Source: Roseburia sp. 1XD42-34
GTDB taxonomy: Bacteria > Bacillota > Bacilli > Bacillales > Amphibacillaceae
Assembly: GCF_009917385.1 (NCBI RefSeq)
Contig: NZ_QWLJ01000020.1
Span: 1-64,000, forward strand
Direction of reading: 5' to 3'
DNA length: 64,000 nt
Shown here: one piece after another, positions 47,287 through 55,643 of the stretch
Layout: the number at the start of each line of letters is the position of its first letter
Position numbering within the stretch: the first letter of the stretch is position 1
Translations under genes and position numbers: made by a program
Notes under the pieces: model-generated
What the model saw: the letters and a program-made list of their open reading frames with translations, nothing else
What the model was told of the DNA's origin: nothing
The model's database searches: none

Positions 47287-47718
47287 ATGGATTTTAACAT
47301 ATTTATGAATGATGTGGTCAACGCTGCAAGAGAAGATATAAGAGAAGCAGGTTATGAAGAACTTACTACTCCAGAAGCTGTTGATGAAGCTCTGTCGCGC
47401 AAAGGAACAACTCTGGTTATGATTAATTCGGTTTGTGGGTGTGCTGGTGGTATTGCTAGACCAGCTGCTGCAAATGCAGTTCATTATGATAAACGTCCAG
47501 ATCATTTAGTTACCGTGTTTGCTGGCCAAGATAAAGAAGCTACAGAAAGAGCAAGGACGTACTTTGAAGGATACCCACCATCCTCACCATCCTTTGCTTT
47601 TCTGAAAGACGGAAAAATTGTCACCATGTTGGAGCGTCATGACATTGAAGGTCATAATGCGATTGATGTGATTAGAAGTTTGCAAGAAATTTTTGAAAAA
47701 CATTGTGAAGAAGTGTAG
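47287..47718 (+). CDS. brxB: Bacilliredoxin BrxB
   Basis: A thiol-disulfide protein that removes bacillithiol from S-bacillithiolated proteins. The protein is 143 residues, with the CGC active motif C50-G-C52 in [14 protein letters not shown], which defines the BrxA/BrxB family. Location after the bkd operon matches B. subtilis yqiW (brxB). A terminator follows. Confidence 0.93.
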   Translation: MDFNIFMNDVVNAAREDIREAGYEELTTPEAVDEALSRKGTTLVMINSVCGCAGGIARPAAANAVHYDKRPDHLVTVFAGQDKEATERARTYFEGYPPSSPSFAFLKDGKIVTMLERHDIEGHNAIDVIRSLQEIFEKHCEEV

Positions 47719-47743
47719 GTGCATGATAAAGTAAGAAAGGGCT

Positions 47744-47775
47744 GGCTGTCACTATTTATAGGTCAGCCTGTTTTT
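47744..47775 (+). terminator. brxB terminator
   Basis: GGCTG (47744-47748) pairs with CAGCC (47764-47768), followed by TGTTTTTA. The stem is short. Confidence 0.6.
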
Positions 47776-47898
47776 ACGTTATGAGAGGTGGAATAGCTTA
47801 GAAAAACGGCTGGATTTTGGTCAACTCACGGCTAAATGAATGAACTTCCAACCATGAGTGAAAGACAATTATGAACTAATTTTAAAGGAGAATGACGC

Positions 47899-48876
47899 TT
47901 GAAGATTGGGTATCGAACGATAAAAACAGCTATCGGAACTCCAATCGCTATTTGGATTGCACAATTGTTAGGAGTTACTAATTTCGTTTCTGCAGGTATT
48001 TTAACCATTTTATGTATTCAACCATCAAGAAAGCGATCTTTTTTAAGCGCTTGGAACAGGTTTTTAGCCTGTATTATTGCATCTGTGTTTTCCATTGCTT
48101 TCTTTCATTTTATTGGCTATCATCCAATCGTGGTTGGTTTGTTATTAATGGTTTTTATTCCGGTAACTGTCCTTCTTAAAATTACGCAAGGTATTGCTAC
48201 TAGCAGTGTGATTATTTTAAATTTATATGGAGCGCACTATTTAGATTTCGATTTTTTAGTGGACCAATTCTTATTAATTGTTGTCGGAATTGGAACAGGA
48301 CTTGTCATGAATTTATATATGCCAAGCTTAGATCGTAAACTAAAAGAAAAACAACAAGAATTGGAGAGAAATTTTCAATTTATTTTGCATGAAATTGCGC
48401 TTTATGTCCGAAATAAAAATATTGATTGGGATGGCAAAGAAATAACAAGAATTGGAGAGATCTTAGAAGAGGCAAATGATTTAGTAGAGCGGGATAAGGA
48501 AAATCACCTATTACGAAGTAAGCATATCTATCGTGACTATTTCAAAATGCGTACTCGCCAGTTTGAATTGTTGCAACGGATGTTGCCTTTAGTTACCAGA
48601 CTGCCTAAAAAAGATACTATTTCAGAAAAAATAGCCAACTTTTTTGAATCTTTATCGGAGGCTGTGCATCCAGGAAATACAGCTATCATCTATCTAGAAA
48701 AATTAGAAAACCTACGTAAAGAGTTTGATGAGGAAGATCTTCCTTGCTCTAAAGAGGAATTCGAGACAAGAGCTAATTTATTTCGGCTACTGCATGATAT
48801 TGAAGATTATTTGATTGTAAAATTGAAATATAAAGAAAGCGATATTGTGAGAAAAAAGAAGCAGATGGAGAGTTAA
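47899..48876 (+). CDS. yqjA: Aromatic acid exporter family membrane protein YqjA
   Basis: A 325-residue protein with about six hydrophobic helices in the first 145 residues (ArAE_1 type domain) and a long helical cytoplasmic domain (about 150-320, C-terminal ArAE_1_C type). Family members are proposed aromatic acid or toxic organic acid exporters; the substrate is unknown. It begins with TTG at 47899, with AAAGGAG at good distance. It ends before a very strong hairpin shared with the small minus-strand gene. Confidence 0.82.
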   Translation: MKIGYRTIKTAIGTPIAIWIAQLLGVTNFVSAGILTILCIQPSRKRSFLSAWNRFLACIIASVFSIAFFHFIGYHPIVVGLLLMVFIPVTVLLKITQGIATSSVIILNLYGAHYLDFDFLVDQFLLIVVGIGTGLVMNLYMPSLDRKLKEKQQELERNFQFILHEIALYVRNKNIDWDGKEITRIGEILEEANDLVERDKENHLLRSKHIYRDYFKMRTRQFELLQRMLPLVTRLPKKDTISEKIANFFESLSEAVHPGNTAIIYLEKLENLRKEFDEEDLPCSKEEFETRANLFRLLHDIEDYLIVKLKYKESDIVRKKKQMES

Positions 48877-48910
48877 TGCAATATTAGGCGATTAGACAGT
48901 AGACAACAAG

Positions 48911-48960
48911 CGCCCGCTTCAGAAACAGAGATTATTTTCTGTTTCTGAAGCGGGCGTTTA
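48911..48960. terminator. Strong bidirectional terminator after yqjA
   Basis: CGCCCGCTTCAGAAACAG (48911-48928) is the exact complement of 48939-48956, with a ten-base loop, then TTTAG. It separates yqjA from the convergent small gene at 48986. Confidence 0.9.
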
Positions 48961-48985
48961 GATTTCCTAATAGATTTAAAAAGAA

Positions 48986-49093
48986 CTAAATAAACAACGC
49001 CAGTCCTGCTGTCAAAGTAGAAAGAAGCATTGCAATAATCATAATATATACAACAATTTTAGTTCTACGTTGTCGCTTTGATTGTCGAGACAT
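48986..49093 (-). CDS. Prli42-like stressosome-associated miniprotein (DUF4044)
   Basis: A 35-residue protein: a basic head MSRQSKRQRRTK followed by one hydrophobic helix (about 13-34, VVYIMIIAMLLSTLTAGLAL). The ribosome binding site AAGGGGG lies seven bases upstream of the ATG at 49093. The basic head plus single helix and a late LxxGL-type pattern match the Prli42/DUF4044 family, which in Listeria ties the stressosome to the membrane. The position next to yqjA is also usual for this family in Bacillaceae. Too short for most gene finders. Confidence 0.78.
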   Translation of the reverse strand: MSRQSKRQRRTKIVVYIMIIAMLLSTLTAGLALFI

Positions 49094-49444
49094 ATAGATC
49101 CCCCTTACATACATTCAATTTATCATAAAGATGGTTTACTCAGGCTCATTAATACAAACTATATAACATGGATTAAAAAAGTGTAATATAACATGCAAGC
49201 CTTCGTTTAATTTGAAGAATGGAGCAAACTAACTCATGTAAAAAACATCATGTTTTTCCAGTGCTATTCTTAATTCGAACAACCATCGCATGTTATGAAA
49301 TTATATATGTTCTGGTAATAGCTTTATTTTACCTTGAAACTAGCAATTGGACAAGAGTTTGAAGTGTTATTTTTATTAAACGAGGTCTGTTTAAATGAAT
49401 TGATAAATATGCATGATATATAAGCTAGTTAAAGGGGGAAGATG
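49094..49444. other. Intergenic region before yqjC
   Basis: No gene. AAAAACATCATGTTTTT (49241-49257) is a perfect inverted repeat with one central base and may be an operator. GGGGG at 49434-49438 is the yqjC ribosome binding site. Confidence 0.45.
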
Positions 49445-49885
49445 ATGAACGGGCGTTTATCGGTATCCAAACAAATTGCGCATATTGGCATTGCTGTACG
49501 TTCTATTGGAGAGGTCTTGCCTTTTTACAAAGAAGTTCTTGGGTTACAGGTTGTAAGACAGGAAATAATGGAAGAAGAGGGCGTATTGGTTGCTTTTTTA
49601 CCAATTGGTGAATGTTTTCTGGAATTAATGGAACCATTGGATGAGCATTCTCCTGTTTTTAACTATATTGAGAAACACGGGGGAGGCATCCATCATGTAG
49701 CAATAGAAGTAGATCAGTTACATCATCATATCAAAATATGGGAGCGAAGCAACGTTCCATTACTAAATAATTACCCAAAAAAAGGAGCATGGGGCAAGCG
49801 CGTTGCTTTCATCCATCCAGTTGCAGCGCATGGCGTTCTGTTTGAATTTTGTGAGAGGCAGGCAAATAGAAATGGACATGTATGA
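49445..49885 (+). CDS. yqjC: Methylmalonyl-CoA epimerase (VOC family)
   Basis: A 146-residue vicinal-oxygen-chelate protein. Metal ligands are seen in IAHIGIAVRS (His), HHVAIEV (His) and VLFEFCE (Glu). Size and the coupled carboxyltransferase gene point to methylmalonyl-CoA epimerase. The ATG at 49445 fits the GGGGG site better than the ATG three bases earlier. It overlaps yqjD by 14 bases. Confidence 0.88.
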   Translation: MNGRLSVSKQIAHIGIAVRSIGEVLPFYKEVLGLQVVRQEIMEEEGVLVAFLPIGECFLELMEPLDEHSPVFNYIEKHGGGIHHVAIEVDQLHHHIKIWERSNVPLLNNYPKKGAWGKRVAFIHPVAAHGVLFEFCERQANRNGHV

Positions 49886-51419
49886 TAAGTTAAACGAGTT
49901 GTACGAAAAACGGCGCAGGTCAAAGCTAGGTGGGGGAGAGCAGCGAATCGTGCAACAGCATAAAAAAGGAAAATTGACTGCCCGTGAACGTATTTCCTAT
50001 TTGTTGGATGCAGAAACCTTTATTGAACTGTATCCGTTTATAACACAACGTTCTATTAAAAATGGAGTATTAACAGAAAACCATGCATATGGTGATGGAG
50101 TTGTTACAGGTTATGGTAAAATAGATGGAGAGGCCGTATATATTTATGCTCAAGATTTTACTGTTATGGGTGGGACGCTTGGTGAAATGCATGGCAAAAA
50201 AATTGCTGCTGTGTTAGATTTAGCTGCTCAAAATAACAGCCCGTTTCTTGGATTAATTGATTCAGGCGGGGCCCGCATTCAGGAAGGTGTAGCAGCCTTA
50301 GATGGCTATGGGCAAATTTTTCGCCGTAATGTTCGCTATTCAGGCGTTATACCGCAAATTTCTGTCATCTTAGGACCAAGTGCAGGTGGAGCTGTATATT
50401 CACCAGCGATTACAGATTTTGTGATTATGGTCCAAGATACATCACAAATGTTCATTACTGGTCCGAAAATTATTGAACAGGTTACAGGAGAAAAAATCAC
50501 TGCAGAACAACTTGGTGGGGCTTTCATTCACAATAGCAAAAGCGGTAACGCACATTTCATTGCCAAAACGGAAAAAGAAGCATTGGATATAGTTCGCCGC
50601 TTAATTTCATATATGTCGTCAGCACAGGGGCGTTCCTCTGTCTTACCGTTTCATTATGATTCTGCTAAAGAAAATGATTTAATGAAAATAGTACCTGTAG
50701 AAAGTAAAACGTCCTACGATGTCAAGCAAGTCATTCAATCGATTGTAGATCCGTCTAGTTTTTTGGAAGTGCATGCCCATTTTGCCAAGAATATTGTCGT
50801 CGGGTTTGTGCGTATTGGAGGAAAAAAGGTTGGGATTGTTGCAAATCAGCCGAGGTATTTAGCAGGTAGTTTGGATTTAGATGCGAGTGATAAAGCTGCT
50901 CGGTTTATTCGTTTCTGCGATGCATTCCAAATCCCTGTAGTAACATTGGTTGACGTAACTGGATTCTTTCCTGGAGTAAACCAAGAACATCAAGGTATTA
51001 TTAGACATGGAGCCAAACTACTTTATGCTTACGCAGAAGCTACTGTAGCCAAAATAACTATCATTTTGCGTAAAGCGTATGGTGGAGCATATGTTGCGTT
51101 AAGCAGCAAGTCCATTGGTGCTGATATTGTGTTTGCATGGCCAAATGCAGAAATTGCTGTGATGGGCGCAGAAGGTGCAGTGTCCATATTGTATACCAAA
51201 GAACTATCAATAAGTAAAGATCCAATTTCACTGATGAAGGAAAAAATTTCTACATATAAGAAACGCTTTGCTACACCTTATGAAGCTGCAGAATTAGGCT
51301 TAGTCGATGATGTGATTGATCCAAGAGAAACGAGAGGAAAAATAATCGCGGCATTGGAGATGCTAAAGGATAAACAAGTGGTGTCTCCCGTAAAAAAACA
51401 TGGGAATATCCCATTATGA
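49872..51419 (+). CDS. yqjD: Acyl-CoA carboxyltransferase beta subunit (MmdA/PccB type)
   Basis: A 515-residue carboxyltransferase with both halves: LTARERISYLLD and GGTLGEMHGKKIA near the N terminus, GLIDSGGARIQEG in the N-half oxyanion region, and VTGFFPGVNQEHQGIIRHGAKLLYAY in the C half. With the epimerase it belongs to propionyl/methylmalonyl-CoA metabolism. No biotin carboxylase partner is next to it, so the choice between propionyl-CoA carboxylase and methylmalonyl-CoA decarboxylase is open. I start at ATG 49872; upstream codons in frame overlap yqjC. Confidence 0.9.
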   Translation: MDMYDKLNELYEKRRRSKLGGGEQRIVQQHKKGKLTARERISYLLDAETFIELYPFITQRSIKNGVLTENHAYGDGVVTGYGKIDGEAVYIYAQDFTVMGGTLGEMHGKKIAAVLDLAAQNNSPFLGLIDSGGARIQEGVAALDGYGQIFRRNVRYSGVIPQISVILGPSAGGAVYSPAITDFVIMVQDTSQMFITGPKIIEQVTGEKITAEQLGGAFIHNSKSGNAHFIAKTEKEALDIVRRLISYMSSAQGRSSVLPFHYDSAKENDLMKIVPVESKTSYDVKQVIQSIVDPSSFLEVHAHFAKNIVVGFVRIGGKKVGIVANQPRYLAGSLDLDASDKAARFIRFCDAFQIPVVTLVDVTGFFPGVNQEHQGIIRHGAKLLYAYAEATVAKITIILRKAYGGAYVALSSKSIGADIVFAWPNAEIAVMGAEGAVSILYTKELSISKDPISLMKEKISTYKKRFATPYEAAELGLVDDVIDPRETRGKIIAALEMLKDKQVVSPVKKHGNIPL

Positions 51420-51445
51420 TAAAGAAATGAAAGAGGATGATTTAC

Positions 51446-52567
51446 ATGGTTAATGAACATCGTTTGGTAGATGAATTTTTAGAACTTGTACAAATTGATT
51501 CAGAAACTGGGAATGAAGAACAAATAGCGTCGGTATTAAAAAATAAATTTGAAGCGTTAGGCCTTGAAGTAATTGAAGATAATAGTAAACCAACTACAGG
51601 TCATGGTGCAGGAAACTTAATTTGTAACTGGAAAGGGGATCTTTCGAGCGCTGAAACCATTTACTTCACCTCACATATGGATACGGTCGTACCAGGAAAA
51701 AATATTAAACCGAACATCAAAGATGGATGGATTACCTCAGACGGTACAACCATTCTAGGTGCAGATGATAAAGCTGGTTTAGCGGCTATTCTGGAAGCCA
51801 TTCGCGTCATCAACGAAGAAAACATCAGTCATGGAGATATCCAATTTATTATAACTGTTGGCGAAGAGTCTGGACTAGTAGGCGCAAAAGCTTTAGACAC
51901 TTCTTTACTTCATGCTAGTTATGGCTATGCACTGGACAGTAATGGGGAAGTTGGGGACATCGTTGTTGCAGCACCGACACAAGCAAAGCTTCATGCGATT
52001 ATTAAAGGAAAAACCGCACATGCTGGTGTCGCACCGGAAAAGGGAATTTCGGCAATTACATTAGCTGCAAAAGCGATTGCTAAGATGCCATTAGGCAGAA
52101 TTGACGAGGAAACAACTGCTAATATTGGTCGCTTTGAAGGTGGAAAACAAACGAATATTGTAGCAGACCATGTGGAAATACTTGCAGAGGCAAGATCGCT
52201 TGTTCCAGAAAAAATGGAAGCACAAGTTGCCAAAATGAAGGAAGCGTTTGAGAGTACTGCTAAAGAACTTGGTGGCGCTGCGGAAGTTACAGTTAAGGTG
52301 ATGTATCCAGGGTTTAAGCAGCAGGCCGGAGATAAAGTGGTTGAAGTTGCAAAAAAGGCAGCCCAAACAATTGGTAAAAAAAGTCAATTACTGCAAAGCG
52401 GTGGAGGTAGTGATGCTAACGTAATCTCTGGACATGGTATACCTACAGTTAATTTAGCTGTCGGCTATGAAGAAATTCATACAACGAATGAACGAATAAA
52501 AGTGAAAGACTTAGTGGAGGTTACGAAACTTGTGACCGCCATTATTCAAGAGGCAGCTAAAAACTAA
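51446..52567 (+). CDS. yqjE: M20 family peptidase (PepT-like) YqjE
   Basis: A 373-residue zinc peptidase of the M20/PepT type. The metal-site segments are TSHMDTVVPG, GADDKAGLA, VGEESGLVGA and a late HTTNERI. It probably cuts tripeptides or similar in the cytoplasm; the substrate is not proven. The ATG at 51446 is eight bases from AGAGGA; the ATG at 51437 lies on that site. It completes the yqjC-yqjD-yqjE set seen in B. subtilis. Confidence 0.88.
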   Translation: MVNEHRLVDEFLELVQIDSETGNEEQIASVLKNKFEALGLEVIEDNSKPTTGHGAGNLICNWKGDLSSAETIYFTSHMDTVVPGKNIKPNIKDGWITSDGTTILGADDKAGLAAILEAIRVINEENISHGDIQFIITVGEESGLVGAKALDTSLLHASYGYALDSNGEVGDIVVAAPTQAKLHAIIKGKTAHAGVAPEKGISAITLAAKAIAKMPLGRIDEETTANIGRFEGGKQTNIVADHVEILAEARSLVPEKMEAQVAKMKEAFESTAKELGGAAEVTVKVMYPGFKQQAGDKVVEVAKKAAQTIGKKSQLLQSGGGSDANVISGHGIPTVNLAVGYEEIHTTNERIKVKDLVEVTKLVTAIIQEAAKN

Positions 52568-52574
52568 AAATCAG

Positions 52575-52616
52575 CCTCTCTAAGTACGTTTTGCTTAGGC
52601 TTAGAGGGGTTTAGTT
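52575..52616 (+). terminator. yqjE terminator
   Basis: CCTCTCTAAG (52575-52584) pairs with CTTAGAGGGG (52600-52609), with one wobble pair, followed by TTTAGTTT. Confidence 0.75.
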
Positions 52617-52644
52617 TAAATTACTTCATAAAGGAGTAATCAAG

Positions 52645-53898
52645 ATGAATGAAGCAGTGCATAAACAGAGGAGAATTATTTTTCATGTAGATATGAATAG
52701 CTTTTATGCTTCTGTTGAAATGGCTTATAACCCAAATCTTAAAGGTAAACCTCTAGCCATTGCCGGTAATCCAGAAGAAAGGAGGGGAATTGTTGTAACG
52801 AGCAGTTATGAAGCTCGTGCCAAAGGAGTTAAAACAACGATGAATGTGTGGCAAGCTAAAAAATTATGTCCAGAGTTAATTGTTATGCCCCCTAATTTCC
52901 CTCGTTATCGAGCAGCATCGAAATCAGTGTTTAAAATATTTTCTGAGTATACCCCTATTGTCCAGCCCGTGTCTATTGATGAAGGGTATTTGGATGTTAC
53001 AGAAGCAGCGAAAGAAGTACATGCGGTTGATTTGGCAACACAATTACAACAGCGAGTATTAACAGAGCTTGATTTGCCGTGCAGTATTGGGATTGCTCCC
53101 AATAAATTTCTTGCTAAAATGGCTTCAGATATGAAAAAGCCACTTGGACTTACTATTTTAAGGAAGCGGGAATTGCCGACTAAATTATGGCCACTCCTGA
53201 TTGGCGAGATGTATGGTGTTGGTGAGAAAACAGCAGCGAAACTAAATACAGCAGGCATTTATACGATTGGTGATTTGGCAAAAAAAGATGTATACCACTT
53301 AAAACAACTTCTTGGTATTAATGGAGAACGTTTACATAATAGGGCAAATGGCATCGACAATCGGCCAGTCGATCCTGATGCCATTTATGATTTCAAAAGC
53401 ATTGGTAATTCGAAAACATTGGCTCATGATACGACGGATGATAAGGAAATATATACATTGTTACAAGCCCTAGCAAGCAAAGTAGAACAACGAATGAAAC
53501 GAAAACGAACTGTTGGCAGAAGTGTGCAGCTAATGATTCGATACCACGATCGCCGCACTATTACGAGAAGCAAAAAGCTTCATTATTATTTATATGATAA
53601 AAAAGATATTTTGCTAGAAGCTAATGATCTACTGCAAAAACATTGGAATTTGGAGCCAATTCGCTTATTAGGAATTACGGTAGGGGATTTAGAAGAGCAG
53701 CAACAGCTCGCCAAACAGCTTGACTTATTCACATATGAAAATGAAGCAGAGAAAGAGAAGTTGTACGAAGCAATTGAGCACTTATCCAGTAAATACGGCA
53801 AAAATCCATTTATTCGATTAGAAGATGACATTTCTGAAGGAGCACAACAACCGACGACAAGCTTCCAAAAAGATTTCCTAGATGATTTTAAAAGCTAA
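52645..53898 (+). CDS. dinB: DNA polymerase IV (Y family)
   Basis: A translesion polymerase corresponding to B. subtilis YqjH (PolY1), 417 residues. Catalytic residues are D16 in FHVDMNSFYASVE and D112-E113 in SIDEGYLDV. The helix-hairpin-helix LIGEMYGVGEKTAAKL and the little-finger domain are complete. A C-terminal QLDLF (clamp-binding type) motif lies near residue 365. No SOS (LexA) box is visible upstream. Confidence 0.95.
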   Translation: MNEAVHKQRRIIFHVDMNSFYASVEMAYNPNLKGKPLAIAGNPEERRGIVVTSSYEARAKGVKTTMNVWQAKKLCPELIVMPPNFPRYRAASKSVFKIFSEYTPIVQPVSIDEGYLDVTEAAKEVHAVDLATQLQQRVLTELDLPCSIGIAPNKFLAKMASDMKKPLGLTILRKRELPTKLWPLLIGEMYGVGEKTAAKLNTAGIYTIGDLAKKDVYHLKQLLGINGERLHNRANGIDNRPVDPDAIYDFKSIGNSKTLAHDTTDDKEIYTLLQALASKVEQRMKRKRTVGRSVQLMIRYHDRRTITRSKKLHYYLYDKKDILLEANDLLQKHWNLEPIRLLGITVGDLEEQQQLAKQLDLFTYENEAEKEKLYEAIEHLSSKYGKNPFIRLEDDISEGAQQPTTSFQKDFLDDFKS

Positions 53899-53925
53899 AG
53901 GCTAGACGATTACCCTTAGCTTTAT
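53891..53925 (+). terminator. dinB terminator overlapping the stop codon
   Basis: AAAGCTAA (53891-53898), which contains the stop codon, pairs with TTAGCTTT (53916-53923). Repeat B3 starts within its right arm. Confidence 0.6.
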
Positions 53926-54078
53926 TCCGTATATAATGTGCTGCAAGACTCCCACTTCAGAAGTTGAATAAAATCTGTACAACAACAAGTCTAAGTTGGA
54001 TATAACAACACCTAAATACGCCCGATTCGTGCCTCTAACCATCAGCAGGGATGCATGGATTGAAGTTGCACTTTATTA
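53921..54078 (+). repeat. Family B dispersed repeat, copy B3
   Basis: It runs from TTTATTCCGTATATAATGTG to TTGAAGTTGCACTTTAT. It keeps CTCCCACTTCAGAAG, AACAAGTCTAAG, ACACCTAAATACGCCCGAT and CTAACCATCAGCAGGGAT. The terminator-like hairpin has lost its right arm. TTTAT is present at both ends, as in B4. Confidence 0.75.
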
Positions 54079-54147
54079 TATCAATCGCTGTTTTTTACAA
54101 TATACAAAACGCACTGTTAAAATTCAATATGCAAAGGTGGAGAGCGA

Positions 54148-54453
54148 GTGAATAAAAAACGGAAAATTATAACTTGTTTTTCACTTTCTATTATAGGAAT
54201 GATGGTTACCTATTATAGTGGAACATATTTCTTAATACACACAAAGGAAATTTCATCTGCCGAAATAGTCGACAAATACTCCAAAGAGAATGAATTTTAT
54301 ATTTCCGTGAAGACTGAAAAGAACCAAGTTGTTGATATCCAAGTAGAAACTAAATCAACATGGGATTTAATTGAACTAACAGAAACTTATCATATGACAT
54401 ATTCTTGGCATGGTAATTCCCCTCCAAGACTAATTAAAATTACGAAGAATTAG
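54148..54453 (+). CDS. Small membrane or exported protein, not recognised
   Basis: A 101-residue protein starting with GTG, with AAGGTGGAG upstream. A hydrophobic N-terminal segment (about 7-29, IITCFSLSIIGMMVTYYSGTYF) looks like a signal anchor; the rest is a polar, beta-rich outer domain ending in PRLIKITKN. I recognise no family. It borders the decayed segment, so it may be part of accessory DNA. Confidence 0.5.
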   Translation: MNKKRKIITCFSLSIIGMMVTYYSGTYFLIHTKEISSAEIVDKYSKENEFYISVKTEKNQVVDIQVETKSTWDLIELTETYHMTYSWHGNSPPRLIKITKN

Positions 54454-55222
54454 CTCCGAATTCAAATTAAAATATATGCAACGGTTTTTGACTTCTTAGA
54501 GCACACTTCATTCTTTTTACTCTATAAATCATAATGTTATATTGGACTTAGACAAACAGCTTTGGTATGGAAGATATAGATGAAGGTAGTACGGTTTAAT
54601 TCAAATCCATAATGGGAGGATGATAACAAAAAATGATAGGTTGTAAAAAATTATATTTTTTTCTAAATGCTAGTTGTGGAAATTATTTAGATTACTATAT
54701 TATTATTATGTAAACTGATTGGAATGAATTTAAAGTTGAATAATAGTAACTTTGGAGAAATGAATGGAAGATTATTAAGTACGAAAGTTAAAATGTTGAA
54801 AGCTTGTCAAATTAGCGGAACAGAAAATTATGGTTACTTGAGGCAAAAAGCAATAAAAAAGTAACGTGAATTCAATTCTCCGTGTTTTCGATTAGTGAAT
54901 TCATGATAGAGGTAAGATGTGGAAGATAGTTATATCCAATGATGTTAGATATGGAAAAAGGGATTTCCGGGATCAAGTAAAGTTAGTGAACTCCTAGATG
55001 AAAAATATCCTATCTACCCTTATCTAGCAGCTTCTAGATTATGGGTACTTCTTAAGATTTAGCTACATAGTCCTTAAACCTATGTTAGGTATAGAAGGAG
55101 CAGTTTTTCAATAGCGCGACCTCACTTAAAAAGGAGCCGTTATTTTCCGCTTAGACTTCTCTATATCTACTCGAGTCACGAAGTAGGGGTTACGGGCTCC
55201 TTGCACCTAGGATAATAAAGTA
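54454..55222. other. Gene-poor, apparently decayed segment
   Basis: Only broken short frames are seen, for example MWKIVISNDVRYGKRDF (from ATG 54917), which after a frameshift continues as ELLDEKYPIYPYLAASRLW ending in a stop near 55060. Another is a 32-codon frame from about 54761. They read like remains of one or two genes; the ancestor is not recognised. Near the right end is the hairpin described at 55131. Confidence 0.4.
55131..55202. repeat. Large imperfect hairpin
   Basis: AAGGAGCCGT (55131-55140) pairs with ACGGGCTCCTT (55192-55202) with one bulge. Inside, CTACT and AGTAG pair around CGAGTCACGA (55167-55186). It is not followed by a T run. Confidence 0.5.
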
Positions 55223-55632
55223 AAAATGAGGTGCTTGTGGAGAACGAAATAACCGACTAGTCATGTCCGGCTCCATTCTCAGGAACGATGCGACTTTAGA
55301 AATGCACCCTACGATAAGGCCTCATCGGTTCGCCTGTAAGAGGAAGGCCAACTACAACAGGTTTGCCGCCCAGCCCCAGTTTTAGTGGCATGATTCCTTT
55401 ATCCCGTAAAAAAGGCGTTGTAAACTCCCACGGTCTAAGAATGGAAGATGTGAGACGAACAAGTCGAAGCGGAGGTAACAGCACCTAAATCCCTGATTCG
55501 TTCAAAGGCCTTTAGGTCATACCTTTGTAATACTAACCATCAGCGGGGATGAAGAAAAACCCCGCTCCCTTTATCTTTCGTTGATTCGTTCCATTCGCTA
55601 CGTTGCTAACCGTGCGCTCTGCGCCTTTGTTC
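55223..55632 (+). repeat. Family A dispersed repeat, copy A6 (interrupted)
   Basis: The left part (55223-55397) runs from AAAATGAGGTGCTTGTGG to GCATGATTCC. The right part (about 55576-55632) has TTGATTCGTTCCATTCGCTA and the end hairpin with GCGCCTTTGTTC. In between lies copy B4. A1, A3 and A4 join the two parts directly. Confidence 0.85.
55398..55575 (+). repeat. Family B dispersed repeat, copy B4, nested in A6
   Basis: TTTAT (left flank 55398-55402) and TTTAT (right flank 55570-55574) border the copy. Inner blocks are GGCGTTGT (55414-55421), GGTAACAGCACCTAAAT, and CTAACCATC. A perfect hairpin AGCGGGG (55542-55548) / CCCCGCT (55560-55566) follows. Confidence 0.8.
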
Positions 55633-55643
55633 CTTCATACCTA

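Noticed and set aside
54604-54712. Possible 26-codon peptide beginning MIGCKKLYFF
   Set aside because: Its ribosome binding site is about 14 bases away, and it lies in the decayed segment; no support as a real gene.
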